49,514 bases of DNA. It comes from CAADGL01 sp964643885. GTDB taxonomy: Bacteria; Planctomycetota; Phycisphaerae; UBA1845; Fen-1342. Below, in pieces: positions 31,522 to 40,978 of this stretch; position 1 is the stretch's first letter; each line of letters starts with the position of its first letter. The position numbers and the translations under genes were made by a program. The notes under the pieces are model-generated. The model did not search any database. It was not told the DNA's origin and saw nothing but the letters and a program-made list of their open reading frames with translations. The stretch is from contig CAZXUI010000026.1 in NCBI GenBank assembly GCA_964643885.1, forward strand, positions 1 through 49,514, given 5' to 3'.

Positions 31522-32450
31522 CCGCCCCGCTCATCTCGCTGGACGAATTGCAGCGCAGCGGCCGCCTGCGCCGCTTCGCCTGCGACGCCATGGCCACCAC
31601 CTTCGAGCTCCTCATTCTCGACCAGCCCGCAGACTACGCCCGCAGCGCCGCAGCCCGCGCCTTCGAAGAGGTCGACCGCCTCGAGCGCCTCCTCAGCCGC
31701 TACCGCCCCGACAGCGAAGTCTCTCAGATAAACCTGCTCAACGCCGGCGAGTGCATCCCCGTCAGCGTCGAGACGATCGATTGCCTCGAGCTCGCACTCG
31801 CCGTCTCGCGCGACACCGGCGGCGCCTTCGACGTCACCTACGCCAGCCGCAGCGATGCCTCCCCCCCCAACTTGGGCGCCCCACCGCTCGTCATCGACCG
31901 CGCCAAGCGCCTCGTTGGCACCCTTCGCAACGATCTGCACGTAGACCTCGGCGGCATCGGAAAAGGCTACGCACTCGATCTGATGCTCCCCGTCCTGGCC
32001 GACTGGAGCATCAGCTCCGCCCTGCTGCACTGCGGCCACAGCACCATGCTCGCCTTCGGACCGCCGCCCGCTCCGCCCGGCTGGCCCATCACGCTCCGCG
32101 ACCCGGCCGCTCCGCCCGAATCCCCCGCCTCGCTCGGCCGCACTAGCCTCATCAGAGGCGCACTCAGCGGCTCCGGCCGCGTGCTGCACGGCGAGCACAT
32201 CCGCGACCCCGCCACCGGCCGCCCGCCGGACGCAACATTCGCCGCCTGGGCCCGCGCGCCCTCCGCCGCCCTCGCGGACGCCCTCTCGACCGCCTTCATG
32301 CTCATGCCGCCCGAGCGAATCGCCGCTTACTGCGCTGCGCACGCCGACACCGCCGCTCGCGTCCTCGTCCGCCATGGCGATCAGCTCGAAATGATCCATT
32401 TCGGCGGCGACTTCCCGCTCGATCCCCCGCCCGCCGCCCCCGCGACCTGA
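31518..32450 (+). CDS. apbE: FAD:protein FMN transferase (ApbE family)
   Basis: The 310-aa protein has ApbE motifs: MATTFELLILD, VDRLERLLSRYRPDSEVSQIN, GGAFDVTYAS, VDLGGIGKGYALD, HIRDPATGRPP and ALADALSTAFMLM. ApbE attaches FMN covalently to Thr/Ser of exported electron-transfer proteins. No lipobox or signal peptide is seen, though many relatives have one. ATG 31518 overlaps the previous stop (ATGA). In this cluster it suggests that a flavinylated protein takes part in the electron-transfer chain, but no FMN-binding domain protein is evident nearby. Confidence 0.87.
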   Translation: MTAPLISLDELQRSGRLRRFACDAMATTFELLILDQPADYARSAAARAFEEVDRLERLLSRYRPDSEVSQINLLNAGECIPVSVETIDCLELALAVSRDTGGAFDVTYASRSDASPPNLGAPPLVIDRAKRLVGTLRNDLHVDLGGIGKGYALDLMLPVLADWSISSALLHCGHSTMLAFGPPPAPPGWPITLRDPAAPPESPASLGRTSLIRGALSGSGRVLHGEHIRDPATGRPPDATFAAWARAPSAALADALSTAFMLMPPERIAAYCAAHADTAARVLVRHGDQLEMIHFGGDFPLDPPPAAPAT

Positions 32451-32545
32451 CCCACCCGCCGTCACCGCAACCGCTACCGCCCGCACGCCTCGCGCGATAC
32501 GATCCGACGGTCGTCATTCGCCTGAACTACTTCGGAGGCGCCGTA

Positions 32546-33853
32546 ATGAAAAAGAGCCGAATCTCGCGTCGCCGCTTCGTCGGCAACGCGCTGCGGGCCG
32601 GGGCCCTCTTCTACATCGTCCCGCGCCATGTCCTGGGCGGACCCGGCTACACCCCCCCCAGCGAAGTCATCACCCGCGCCGTCATCGGCACCGGCGGCAT
32701 GGGCATGGCCGGCCACGTCACCGAGAACCCCGAAGGCCAGCCGCCCGTCACGCTCGCCGTTTGCGACGTCGACAGAAGCCACCTCGCCGCCGCCGTCAAG
32801 AAGGCCGGCCCGAGCTGCATGGCCTACAGCGACTGGCGCCGCGTCCTCGACCGCAAGGACATCGACACCATCCACATCGCAACCCCGCCGCACTGGCACG
32901 CGCTCATGGGCGTCGCCGCGGCCCAGGCCGGATTCGACATCCTCGGCGAAAAGCCGCTCACGCGAACCATCGGCGAGGGCCGCGCCCTGATCGACGCCGT
33001 CAAGCGCTTCGGCCGCGTCTTCCAGGTCAACACGCACTTCCGTTTCGAGACCTACTACCATTACGGCTCCAGCAGGCTCCTCCGCAAGCTCTGCCAGAGC
33101 GGACTGCTCGGCAAGCCGCTGACCGTCCGCGTCGGCCGCGCTCAGGGCTTCGACTGGAAAATCAAGATGTGGAGCGGCCGCACGGACCTCGCGCCGCAGC
33201 CCGTCCCGGCCGAGCTCGACTACGACATGTGGCTCGGCCCCGCACCGACGCGCCCCTATCACCCCCATCGCGTCCATGCCAGCTTCCGCGGCTACTGGGA
33301 CTACGACGGCGGCGGCTTGTCCGACATGGGCCAGCACTACCTCGACCCCGTCCAGTACTTCCTTGACAAGGACCACACCGGCCCGGTCGAGATTTCCGCC
33401 GTCGCACCCTGGCCGACCCACCCGGACGCCGTCGGCCTGTGGGAGTCGGTGAAGTTCGTCTACGCCGACGGCGACACGATCCTGCTGCACAGCGGCGAAT
33501 ACGGCCGGCCGGACGAGCCCGGCCAACCCTTCATCGAAGGCCCCCGGGGCAAGGTCTTCGCCAACTACCAGACCGACCCGCCCGGCCTCTTCGAGCAGCT
33601 CGACAAGTTCCCTGATCCGCCGCCGCTGCTCGATTTCGAGACCTGCGTCCGCACGCGGCAGACCACCGGCGGAAATGTCGAGGTCGCCCACCGCTCCTGC
33701 TCGCTGGTGAATCTGGCGAATATCGCCATCCGCACCGGCCGCACGATCAAGTGGAACCCCGATTCGCAGCAGGTCGAGAATGACGACGCCGCCAACCGCC
33801 TGGTGAATCCGCCCATGCGATCGCCCTGGCATCTCCAGGAGGTGCACTCATGA
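32546..33853 (+). CDS. Gfo/Idh/MocA oxidoreductase with Tat signal
   Basis: The 435-aa protein has a twin-arginine leader (SRRRFVGNALRAGALFY), a Rossmann motif (AVIGTGGMGMAGHV), TIHIATPPHWHALMG, the canonical EKP motif (LGEKPLTRT), and GGGLSDMGQHYLDPVQYF in the C-terminal domain. CGGAGG lies about 8 nt before ATG 32546. It overlaps the following HEAT gene by 4 bp. Relatives act on sugars in the periplasm; the ThuA-DUF1080 gene downstream points to 3-keto-glycoside metabolism. Confidence 0.9.
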   Translation: MKKSRISRRRFVGNALRAGALFYIVPRHVLGGPGYTPPSEVITRAVIGTGGMGMAGHVTENPEGQPPVTLAVCDVDRSHLAAAVKKAGPSCMAYSDWRRVLDRKDIDTIHIATPPHWHALMGVAAAQAGFDILGEKPLTRTIGEGRALIDAVKRFGRVFQVNTHFRFETYYHYGSSRLLRKLCQSGLLGKPLTVRVGRAQGFDWKIKMWSGRTDLAPQPVPAELDYDMWLGPAPTRPYHPHRVHASFRGYWDYDGGGLSDMGQHYLDPVQYFLDKDHTGPVEISAVAPWPTHPDAVGLWESVKFVYADGDTILLHSGEYGRPDEPGQPFIEGPRGKVFANYQTDPPGLFEQLDKFPDPPPLLDFETCVRTRQTTGGNVEVAHRSCSLVNLANIAIRTGRTIKWNPDSQQVENDDAANRLVNPPMRSPWHLQEVHS

Positions 33854-36636
33854 GACCCGCATCGAACCGATTCCCGACACAAGCATTCAGGACGAAGCCC
33901 GTTCGCCGAGTGCTCATCGAAGCGCTGCTCGGCCTCGCGTGCGCCGCCGTTCTTGCGCCCGCCGCGCGCGCCCAGGACGACGCCCAGCCGCTGATCGACG
34001 AAACGCTCCTGCTCCTGCTCGAGGAGATGCCCGCCTCCACGCCCGAGCACGTCGCCGAGTTCTCCAACAACCTCGGACGCATCGGCGCGCCGCGCATGAA
34101 GCAGCTCTGCCTGCTGCTCGAACAACCCGAGCTCGCCAACCCCAACGACGTCCGCTCCGCCATCCACGGCCTGGCCCTGCACGTCGCCGTCCCCGGCCGC
34201 ATCGGCCAGCAGTCGGCCTTCGTCATGGCCCTCACGGAAGTCCTGCGCGAGAATCTCTCGATCGACTCGAAGAAATTCCTGATCGAGCAGCTCGGATACG
34301 GCGGCGATCACATGGCGATCACCGCGCTGGCCCAATGCCTGACCGACGACGAGCTGCGCGAAACCGCTCTGCTCGCGCTGCGACAGATCGGCGGCGAAAA
34401 AACCATCGCGTCGCTGGGCGCCGCGCTGCCGCGCGCGGCCGGCCCCGCCCGCGTGGCGATCATCTACGCCCTGGCCGACCTCGCCTCATCTACCGAGTCC
34501 GAGGTGGAGCAGGCCTCCGTGCCAGCCGTGGCCGACCTGTTGCTGCCATACTGCTCCGATAGCGACCCGGCCGTCCGTCAGGCCGCCGTCACCGCGCTCA
34601 CCGAGCTCGGCGACGCCCGCGCGCTCGACTCCCTCACCCCCAGCCTGGAAAGCGACGAGCGCTTCACCCGCGCCGTCGCCACGGCCGAGCTGCTCATGCT
34701 CTGCCGCCAGATGTGCCGGCGCGGCGAGAACATCCGCGCCGCCGAGCTGCTTCAGCCGCGGCTCGCCCAGCCCGCCGCGGCCGACACCGCCCATGTCCGC
34801 TCCGCCGTGCTCTACGCCCTCGTCGACGCGCTCGGCGAGTCCGCCATGCCGGAGGTCCGCAAGGCCCTTCAGAGCGACGAGCCGCAGGTCCGCGCCGCCG
34901 CCGCAGAGCTCGCTGCGACGCGGCCCGGCCCGGCCGTCACGCGAGCCCTCGCAGACGACCTCCCGGCCGCCTCGTCCCAAGGCAAACAGACGATTCTCTC
35001 CGTGCTCGCCCGCCGTGGCGACGACCTCGCCCTCCCGGCCGTTCAAAAGGCGATGACCGACGCCGACCCCCGGGTGCGTCTGGCCGCCATCGCGGCCGCG
35101 GCGCCGGTCGGCGGCCTGAAGGCCATCCCGCCGCTGGTCGAGCGCCTCGCAGCGCCCGACGAAGCCGAAGCCGAAGCCGCCCGCGACGCCCTCGCATCGA
35201 TCCGCCACGCCGAGGCGACGGAGCGCCTCGCGCGCATGCTCGCCGACGCGCCCGCACCGGCCCGCGTCGGCCTGCTCCAGGTGCTCGCTCGCCGCCCGGC
35301 CGGCGACGACATCTCGCCCGTCCTCCGCTGCACCGAGGATGCCGACGGCGCCGTCCGCGTCGCCGCGTTCACCGCCCTCGCCTCGCTGGGCGGACCGGAT
35401 CTCGCGCCCGCCCTGCTCGAGCGACTCTCACTCGTCGCCAGCAGCGACGAACGGGCCGCCCTCGAAGACGCGCTCGCCGCCGTCTGCCGCCGCATCGCCG
35501 ATCTCGAAAAGCAGCCCGAACTGCTGCTGCAGACCATTCAACCCATGGCCGTCGTAAACCCCGGCGCCGAGCGCCACGTCGAAAACTACTGCTCCATGCT
35601 TCGCGTCCTCGGCCGGATCGGCGGCCAACCCGCGCTTGAGGCTGTCCAGCGCGCCGTCGGTGACTCCGATGCCCAGGTTCGCGAGGCGGCCGTACGCACG
35701 CTGGCCGACTGGAACGACCCGGCCGCCCTGCCCGATCTGCTCCGCATCGCCAAGGACGTCGAGGATGTGAATCACCACGTGCTCCTGCTGCGCGGCTTCG
35801 TCCGCCTCGCGCAGCGCGACACCGGCCGCCCGCCGGAGCAGACGCTCAGCCTGTTCGAGCAGGCGCTTCAGGCCGCCCGCCGCGACGACGAGAAGAAGCT
35901 CATCATCTCGCGCATCGGCGCCGTCGCGCACCCGCGCTCGCTCCAGTTGCTCGCCGACCTGGCCAAGGAAGAGGCCCTCGCGCCCGAGGCCGCCTCCGCC
36001 ATCGTCAGCGTCGGCGAAGCGCTCGCGGCCACGCATCCCTCCCTCACGCGTCCCGCGATCGAGATGGTCCTGCTGTTGACACGCTCCGACACGACCCGCG
36101 AGCGGGCCCGCGCCGTCCTGGCCGAGATCGAGAAGTTCGAGGACTTCATCACCGACTGGCTCGTGGCCGGACCCTACCTCGTCTCCGGCCGCAATGGCTT
36201 CGAGATCTTCGACGAGCCCTTCGCGCCGGAGAAGCCCGACGCGACGGCCGAGTGGCGCAAGCTGCCGCTGCCGGACGAGTCCGCCGCCGTCTGGCGGGTC
36301 GACCTGAATCAGCGTGGCATGGCCGGCGACAACCGCGCCGCGTATCTGAAGACCTGGGTCTATTCACCCGCCGACCAGCCCGTCCGGCTCGAAGTCGGCA
36401 GCGACGACGGCGTGAAAGTCTGGCTCAATGGCAAGGTCATTCACGCCAACAACGTGCCCCGCGGCTGTTCGCCCGGCGACGACAAGGTCTCGGCCACGCT
36501 CGACAAGGGCTGGAACGAGCTGATGCTCAAGGTCTGCAACGGCGGCGGCGCGTGGGCCGCCTGCCTGCGCGTCCGCAGGCCCGACGGCGCGCGCATCGAG
36601 GGCGTGTACGCCCTCTCCAGCAGGCCGCAACAGTGA
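33850..36636 (+). CDS. Secreted HEAT-repeat protein with C-terminal PA14/beta-sandwich domain
   Basis: The 928-aa protein has a signal peptide (EALLGLACAAVLAPAARAQ) and then about 700 residues of HEAT-type helical repeats (for example DPAVRQAAVTALTELGDARA, DSDAQVREAAVRTLADWND). It ends in a C-terminal beta domain (FITDWLVAGPYL, LEVGSDDGVKVWLNGKVIH, GWNELMLKVCNG) like PA14 or galactose-binding modules. It is probably a periplasmic or surface scaffold or binding protein. ATGA overlap with the oxidoreductase shows co-translation. A copy of the 35-bp genomic repeat lies in frame at 34504, inside the HEAT region. Confidence 0.83.
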   Translation: MRPASNRFPTQAFRTKPVRRVLIEALLGLACAAVLAPAARAQDDAQPLIDETLLLLLEEMPASTPEHVAEFSNNLGRIGAPRMKQLCLLLEQPELANPNDVRSAIHGLALHVAVPGRIGQQSAFVMALTEVLRENLSIDSKKFLIEQLGYGGDHMAITALAQCLTDDELRETALLALRQIGGEKTIASLGAALPRAAGPARVAIIYALADLASSTESEVEQASVPAVADLLLPYCSDSDPAVRQAAVTALTELGDARALDSLTPSLESDERFTRAVATAELLMLCRQMCRRGENIRAAELLQPRLAQPAAADTAHVRSAVLYALVDALGESAMPEVRKALQSDEPQVRAAAAELAATRPGPAVTRALADDLPAASSQGKQTILSVLARRGDDLALPAVQKAMTDADPRVRLAAIAAAAPVGGLKAIPPLVERLAAPDEAEAEAARDALASIRHAEATERLARMLADAPAPARVGLLQVLARRPAGDDISPVLRCTEDADGAVRVAAFTALASLGGPDLAPALLERLSLVASSDERAALEDALAAVCRRIADLEKQPELLLQTIQPMAVVNPGAERHVENYCSMLRVLGRIGGQPALEAVQRAVGDSDAQVREAAVRTLADWNDPAALPDLLRIAKDVEDVNHHVLLLRGFVRLAQRDTGRPPEQTLSLFEQALQAARRDDEKKLIISRIGAVAHPRSLQLLADLAKEEALAPEAASAIVSVGEALAATHPSLTRPAIEMVLLLTRSDTTRERARAVLAEIEKFEDFITDWLVAGPYLVSGRNGFEIFDEPFAPEKPDATAEWRKLPLPDESAAVWRVDLNQRGMAGDNRAAYLKTWVYSPADQPVRLEVGSDDGVKVWLNGKVIHANNVPRGCSPGDDKVSATLDKGWNELMLKVCNGGGAWAACLRVRRPDGARIEGVYALSSRPQQ
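34504..34527 (+). repeat. Copy of the genomic hairpin repeat inside a coding sequence
   Basis: The 16 bases gtggagcaggcctccg at 34504-34519 are identical to 28487-28502. The copy encodes VEQASVPA in a loop of the HEAT protein. Confidence 0.55.
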
Positions 36637-36661
36637 CGAACCGAAGCCGGAGACTGCGGAA

Positions 36662-38188
36662 ATGAACACCTGCCTGACCGGTGCATTGCTGGCGGCCTTG
36701 CTGGCCGCCGCGGGACTCAGCCTTGCGGCGCCCGCCGCCGCAAAGGATGACGAAGCGCTCAAGAAGATCCGTGAAGCCGTGCCGGATGAGCCGATCGCCA
36801 AGCCGGCCCGGCCGCGCAAACTGCTCGTCTTCACGAAAACGGCCGGCTTTCGCCACGACTCGATCCCCGTCGGCGTGGCCGCGCTGCGAATCCTCGGCGA
36901 GAAAACCGGCGCCTTTACGATCACGCACAGCGAGGACACCGCCGCGCTGGAGCCCGAATCGCTCGAGCAATACGACGCCGTCTGTTTCCTCAATACGACC
37001 GGCGAGCTCTTCCGCCCGCGCGACTTCGACAGCCTCCCCGGCGCCGCACAGACGCCCGTGCTCGAGCGCGAGCAGAAGCTCCAGTCGGCCCTGCTCGAGT
37101 TCGTCCGCGGCGGCAAGGGCTTCGTCGGCATCCACGCCGCCACCGACACCTGCTACAAGTGGCACGACTACGGCGGGATGATCGGCGGCTATTTCGACGG
37201 CCACCCCTGGAACGCCGGCGACGACGTCGTCATCCGCGTCGACGAGCCGCAGCATCCTGTCGCCGCGCCCATCGGAGCGACCTGGCTCGAGCTCAAAGAG
37301 GAGATCTATCAACTCAAGGACCCCTACTCGCGCGACCGCCAGCGCGTCCTGCTCTCGCTCGACACCGAGCGGACCGACATGACCAGGCCCGGCATCCGCC
37401 GCACCGACAAGGACTTTGCCGTAAGCTGGGTCCGCACCGAGGGCCGCGGCCGCGTCTTCTACTGCTCGCTCGGCCACAACGCCCACATCTACCGGCATCC
37501 GCAGGTCCTCAAGCATTATCTGGCCGGCATCCAGTACGCCCTCGGCGACCTGGAGGCGGACGCGACGCCCTCCTCCAAGTCCCCACCCGCCGGCAAGGCC
37601 GAGTTCGTGCCGCTCTTCAACGGCAGGGACCTGACCGGCTGGAAGGGCCTGGTCGGCAACCCGGTCACGCGGGCAGCCATGTCGGCAGATGAGCTGGCGG
37701 CCCAGCAGTCCGTCGCCGACGCCGGGATGCGCGCCCATTGGAAGGTCCGCGACGGCATGCTCGTCTTCGACGGCAAGGGCGAGAACATCTGCACGGCGCA
37801 GGACTACGGCGATTTCGAGCTGATGCTCGACTGGAAGATCGAGCCGGGCGGCGACAGCGGTATCTACCTGCGCGGCACGCCGCAGGTGCAGATCTGGGAT
37901 CACACGACCAATCCGGTCGGCTCCGGCGGGCTCTACAACAACGAGTCGCACCCGAAAGACCCGCTCGTCTGTGCGGACAATCCCGTCGGCGAGTGGAACA
38001 CGTTCGAGATCCGCATGGTCGGGCCGCGCGTCACGGTGCGGCTCAATGGCAAGCTCGTGGTCGACGACGTGCCGCTGGAGAACTACTGGGAGCGGGGCAA
38101 GCCGATCGATCCGGCCGGCCCGATCGAGCTCCAGGCGCACGGCTCGCCGCTCTATTTTCGTAATATCCGCATCCGCCCGCTGAAGTGA
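36662..38188 (+). CDS. ThuA-like + DUF1080 (3-keto-disaccharide hydrolase type) fusion, secreted
   Basis: The 508-aa protein has a signal peptide (LLAALLAAAGLSLAAPAAA), a ThuA-like glutamine-amidotransferase-fold domain at about 50-295 (LVFTKTAGFRHDSIP, GKGFVGIHAATDTCYKW, GRGRVFYCSLGHNAHIY), and a DUF1080/PF06439 beta-sandwich at about 310-508 (PLFNGRDLTGWKG, FELMLDWKIEPGGDSGIYLRG, WNTFEIRMVGPRVTVRLNGK). The DUF1080 family includes hydrolases of 3-keto sugars, and ThuA homologues act with ThuB-type Gfo/Idh enzymes on 3-keto disaccharides. Both halves in one protein, behind a Gfo/Idh gene, suggest stepwise handling of a 3-keto-glycoside in the periplasm. Confidence 0.87.
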   Translation: MNTCLTGALLAALLAAAGLSLAAPAAAKDDEALKKIREAVPDEPIAKPARPRKLLVFTKTAGFRHDSIPVGVAALRILGEKTGAFTITHSEDTAALEPESLEQYDAVCFLNTTGELFRPRDFDSLPGAAQTPVLEREQKLQSALLEFVRGGKGFVGIHAATDTCYKWHDYGGMIGGYFDGHPWNAGDDVVIRVDEPQHPVAAPIGATWLELKEEIYQLKDPYSRDRQRVLLSLDTERTDMTRPGIRRTDKDFAVSWVRTEGRGRVFYCSLGHNAHIYRHPQVLKHYLAGIQYALGDLEADATPSSKSPPAGKAEFVPLFNGRDLTGWKGLVGNPVTRAAMSADELAAQQSVADAGMRAHWKVRDGMLVFDGKGENICTAQDYGDFELMLDWKIEPGGDSGIYLRGTPQVQIWDHTTNPVGSGGLYNNESHPKDPLVCADNPVGEWNTFEIRMVGPRVTVRLNGKLVVDDVPLENYWERGKPIDPAGPIELQAHGSPLYFRNIRIRPLK

Positions 38189-38236
38189 GCCGGCCGGCCG
38201 GGCGGGCCGCCCCGCACGCATGCAGGGAACCCGTGG

Positions 38237-38264
38237 GTGCACCTGCTCTGCGAGCAGTGTGCAC
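38237..38264. terminator. Nested hairpin between convergent genes
   Basis: An outer stem (gtgcac 38237-38242 with gtgcac 38259-38264) encloses ctgctc (38243-38248) and gagcag (38252-38257) with a 3-nt loop. It lies midway between two converging genes and has no T-run, so it is probably a bidirectional terminator. Confidence 0.55.
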
Positions 38265-38280
38265 ACCGGCCTCGCTCCCG

Positions 38281-40437
38281 CTACGGGCAACCCGATCCAT
38301 AGTTCCCCAGCAGAATCACCAGGTCACCGAAGCCCGTGCTCCCGTTGTTGTCGAAGTCGCCGAAGCAGTGACCCGTGCAGCCGTAATCCGCCAGGAACGC
38401 CACCAGGTCGCTGAATGCCACGCACCCGTCGCCGTCCGCATCGCCCGGCCGGAAGCGGACCCGCATCACCACGCCCGTATCGCCGAACGGCGTCCCGGTC
38501 GTGTTGCCGAGCACGTAGATCTCGCCGTTGGCATCCGACCCGAGCCCCAGCAGCGACACGTTCAGCCCGCCGCCGCCGGCCAGCTCGAACTCCAGAATCT
38601 GATTGCTGTTGTCGAGCATGAACAGCCGCCCGTCATTCTGGAACGTGCGGGCGAACTCGCCGAACACATACCGCCCCACCAGCGACGGCATCCGCACGCT
38701 GCGATACACGTATCCGCCGATCACCGAGATACCCTCGTCATGGTCATACTCGGCGATCGGGTCGATCATCCCCGCCGGCACGTCGATCGGCCGGTCGGTC
38801 ACATAACCCGGCTGGTTGCCATTGAAGATGAAGAAGAACGAGCCCTCCTTGTGCCGCCAGCCGTAGTTGCCGCCCGACTCGACGATGTGCACCTCCTCGA
38901 TGTCGTTCTGCCCCACGTCGCCGGCGTACAGGTCACCCGTCATCGAGTCGAACGAGAAGCGGAACGGATTGCGGAACCCATACGCGAAGATCTCGTCGAT
39001 CCCGTCGACACCCACGAACGGATTGTCGCCCGGGATTCCATACTGCCCGTTGGCCGAGTTGTTTCCGTCGACGTCGAGCCGCAGGAACTTGCCCAGGATG
39101 CTGTTGATGTTCTGCCCGTTGCCGCTACAGCCGTGCCCGACCAGCGGCTGGCCGAGCGAAACGCCGTCGTCGCGGTCGTCGCGCCCGCCGCCGTCGCCCA
39201 GGGCGATATAGAGCATGCCGTCCGGCCCGAAGTTCAGACACCCCGCGTTGTGATTGAACTGCGGCTGATCGATCCGCAGGATCTCGCGCCGGCTGTTCGG
39301 ATCGACCACCGAGTTCGGATCAGACGGGTTCGGCACCGTCCACTCCGCGATCACCGTCTGATGATTCGGATTCGAGCCGATCGGAATCGTCGAGAAATCA
39401 GGCGCAGCCGAATCCGGTTCCGACGTGTACGTATACAGCCGGCCGTTGCTCGCATAGTCCGGATGCAGCGCCACGCCCAGCAGCCCGCGCTCGTCGAACG
39501 TATTCGGACCGCCGATCCCCAGCGTCACCAGCCGCGCACTCACGTCGAGAAACACGCTTTTGCTGCCGGTCGCCAGGTCGATCGCCCACAGGATGCCGTC
39601 CTGGTCGGTGACGTACAGCCGGCCCGGCTGACTCGGAACACCGGCCGCCCAGTTCGGCGCGGTCAGCTCGTCGGCCACGAGAACCGGGTCGAGAATGATC
39701 CCCGCCGCGGGAATCGGCCCGGGAATCGGATCATCCAGCGGCGTCGGCACCACCTGCCCGCGAATCTCCCCGTCGCCGAAGTTCTGCGTGTGAATGTTCA
39801 GATACCAGCGGCCGGCGAGCACTTCGCTCGCCTGCTGAGCCGTCAGGGTCTGCGAACCAACGATCGGGCTGCCCAGCGGCAGGCCGATGCGCACGCCCGC
39901 GGTCTCACAGAACCCGGCCGCGCCGTGGAAGTGCGCGCCGTTCTGCGGCGACGACAGCCCGCTGAAGGTCACGTTCCAACTGAACAGGTTGTTCTGGAGA
40001 TCCAGCGAGGCGGTTCCGCTGCCCGTCGCCGTCGTGCCGGTCGGCGGGACTTCGGAGAAGCCGTCGAGCGTGATCTGGAAATTCACTTTCGTAACGCGGA
40101 TCGTGCCGGTCATGCCGACGAAGCAGTGCGGCTGGCAGAAGTACGGAATCTCCGCGACCCCGTCCGGCACAATGAACTCGAACACCGGGTTCCCGCCGTC
40201 CATCGGCACGTCGAAGTAGATTCCGTCGGGCGTGCAGGGCGTCCCGGACGTCACGGTGTGAATGCCCGCGTTCCACACCCAGCGCACCGTGTCTCCCGCC
40301 GCCACGCGCACCTCGGAGGGCACGAAGCTCGACGCGGTCACGTTCACGATGTGAATCTCCGCCAACGCGGCGGTCGAGCCGAAAACCGCGGCCAGCACAA
40401 AGGGCAGGCCGTGTCTGAGCAAACGATGAGCGCGCAC
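38281..40437 (-). CDS. Secreted cupredoxin-CHRD-sugar dehydrogenase (PQQ type) with dockerin-like tail
   Basis: The 718-aa protein has a signal peptide (LPFVLAAVFGSTAALAE) and four parts. The first is a plastocyanin-like cupredoxin (about 28-118) with copper ligands in GIHTVTSG and FCQPHCFVGM. The second is a CHRD domain (about 120-235; LDGFSEVPPTGT, AHFHGAAG). The third is a six-bladed soluble glucose/sorbosone dehydrogenase-type propeller (about 250-640; ERGLLGVALHPDYASNGRLYTY, FGPDGMLYIALGDGGGRDD, YGFRNPFRFSFD). The fourth is a C-terminal pair of calcium-loop repeats (GDADGDGCVAFSDLVAFLADYG, FGDFDNNGSTGFGDLVILLGNYG). The start is GTG 40437 with AAGGAGG 7 nt upstream. The copper domain could accept electrons from the propeller. 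Confidence 0.88.
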   Translation of the reverse strand: MRAHRLLRHGLPFVLAAVFGSTAALAEIHIVNVTASSFVPSEVRVAAGDTVRWVWNAGIHTVTSGTPCTPDGIYFDVPMDGGNPVFEFIVPDGVAEIPYFCQPHCFVGMTGTIRVTKVNFQITLDGFSEVPPTGTTATGSGTASLDLQNNLFSWNVTFSGLSSPQNGAHFHGAAGFCETAGVRIGLPLGSPIVGSQTLTAQQASEVLAGRWYLNIHTQNFGDGEIRGQVVPTPLDDPIPGPIPAAGIILDPVLVADELTAPNWAAGVPSQPGRLYVTDQDGILWAIDLATGSKSVFLDVSARLVTLGIGGPNTFDERGLLGVALHPDYASNGRLYTYTSEPDSAAPDFSTIPIGSNPNHQTVIAEWTVPNPSDPNSVVDPNSRREILRIDQPQFNHNAGCLNFGPDGMLYIALGDGGGRDDRDDGVSLGQPLVGHGCSGNGQNINSILGKFLRLDVDGNNSANGQYGIPGDNPFVGVDGIDEIFAYGFRNPFRFSFDSMTGDLYAGDVGQNDIEEVHIVESGGNYGWRHKEGSFFFIFNGNQPGYVTDRPIDVPAGMIDPIAEYDHDEGISVIGGYVYRSVRMPSLVGRYVFGEFARTFQNDGRLFMLDNSNQILEFELAGGGGLNVSLLGLGSDANGEIYVLGNTTGTPFGDTGVVMRVRFRPGDADGDGCVAFSDLVAFLADYGCTGHCFGDFDNNGSTGFGDLVILLGNYGSGCP

Positions 40438-40978
40438 GAGGATCCTCCTTCGGATTAATCCGTGGTCTGCGCCGCGCCAGCGGCGTCTGGATGCCGCGAG
40501 TATTCACACCCTCCGGCCGGCGGCGAACGTGCGGCAACCCGGTCGGCGGGGTGATTTGCCCCCTCTCCCCACTCATGTACGCCGGCCACGCGCGCGAATG
40601 CAGTCGGCGCGGAAATGAACTCACGGGGCGCTGCCGCCCGCCGAGCCACGAAACGTGCGCGCAGGACACCGGAGCGCGCCGCGCCCGGAGCCGTCGCGGC
40701 ATCATTTATCGGGAACACGTGCATCCGCGACCCCCCGAGACAACGGGGGCGAAAACGCGAGCGTAGAATCGACCGGAGGCGCGGTCTGCCGGAACAAAGC
40801 CCGGCGGCCGATGGCGGGGAGTGCCTTCCGCGACGGACGATCAGCGTGGTACAGTACGGCTTGGCTCACGGGCAGGGGCGCTCGCCCTTTCCCTGGGCTC
40901 GCCGCGATCCAAACGTGAGCCCGCCAGGAAAGCACGACGAGCCAGCGTCGGCGCTTTCGGACCGGGAGCTCTGCGAAG
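40438..40978. other. Divergent intergenic region
   Basis: About 540 bp between the leftward dehydrogenase gene and the rightward sigma-factor gene. It should hold promoters for both. A -10-like TACAGT lies at 40851-40856 with no clear -35. No supported open frame was found. Confidence 0.45.

Noticed and set aside
36527..38290. 587-aa minus-strand reading frame
   Set aside because: It is a shadow of the ThuA-DUF1080 gene, whose motifs are clear on the plus strand.
38185..40458. 757-aa plus-strand reading frame
   Set aside because: It is opposite the secreted dehydrogenase gene, is dominated by Arg/His/Val as expected for an antisense high-GC frame, and has no domain.
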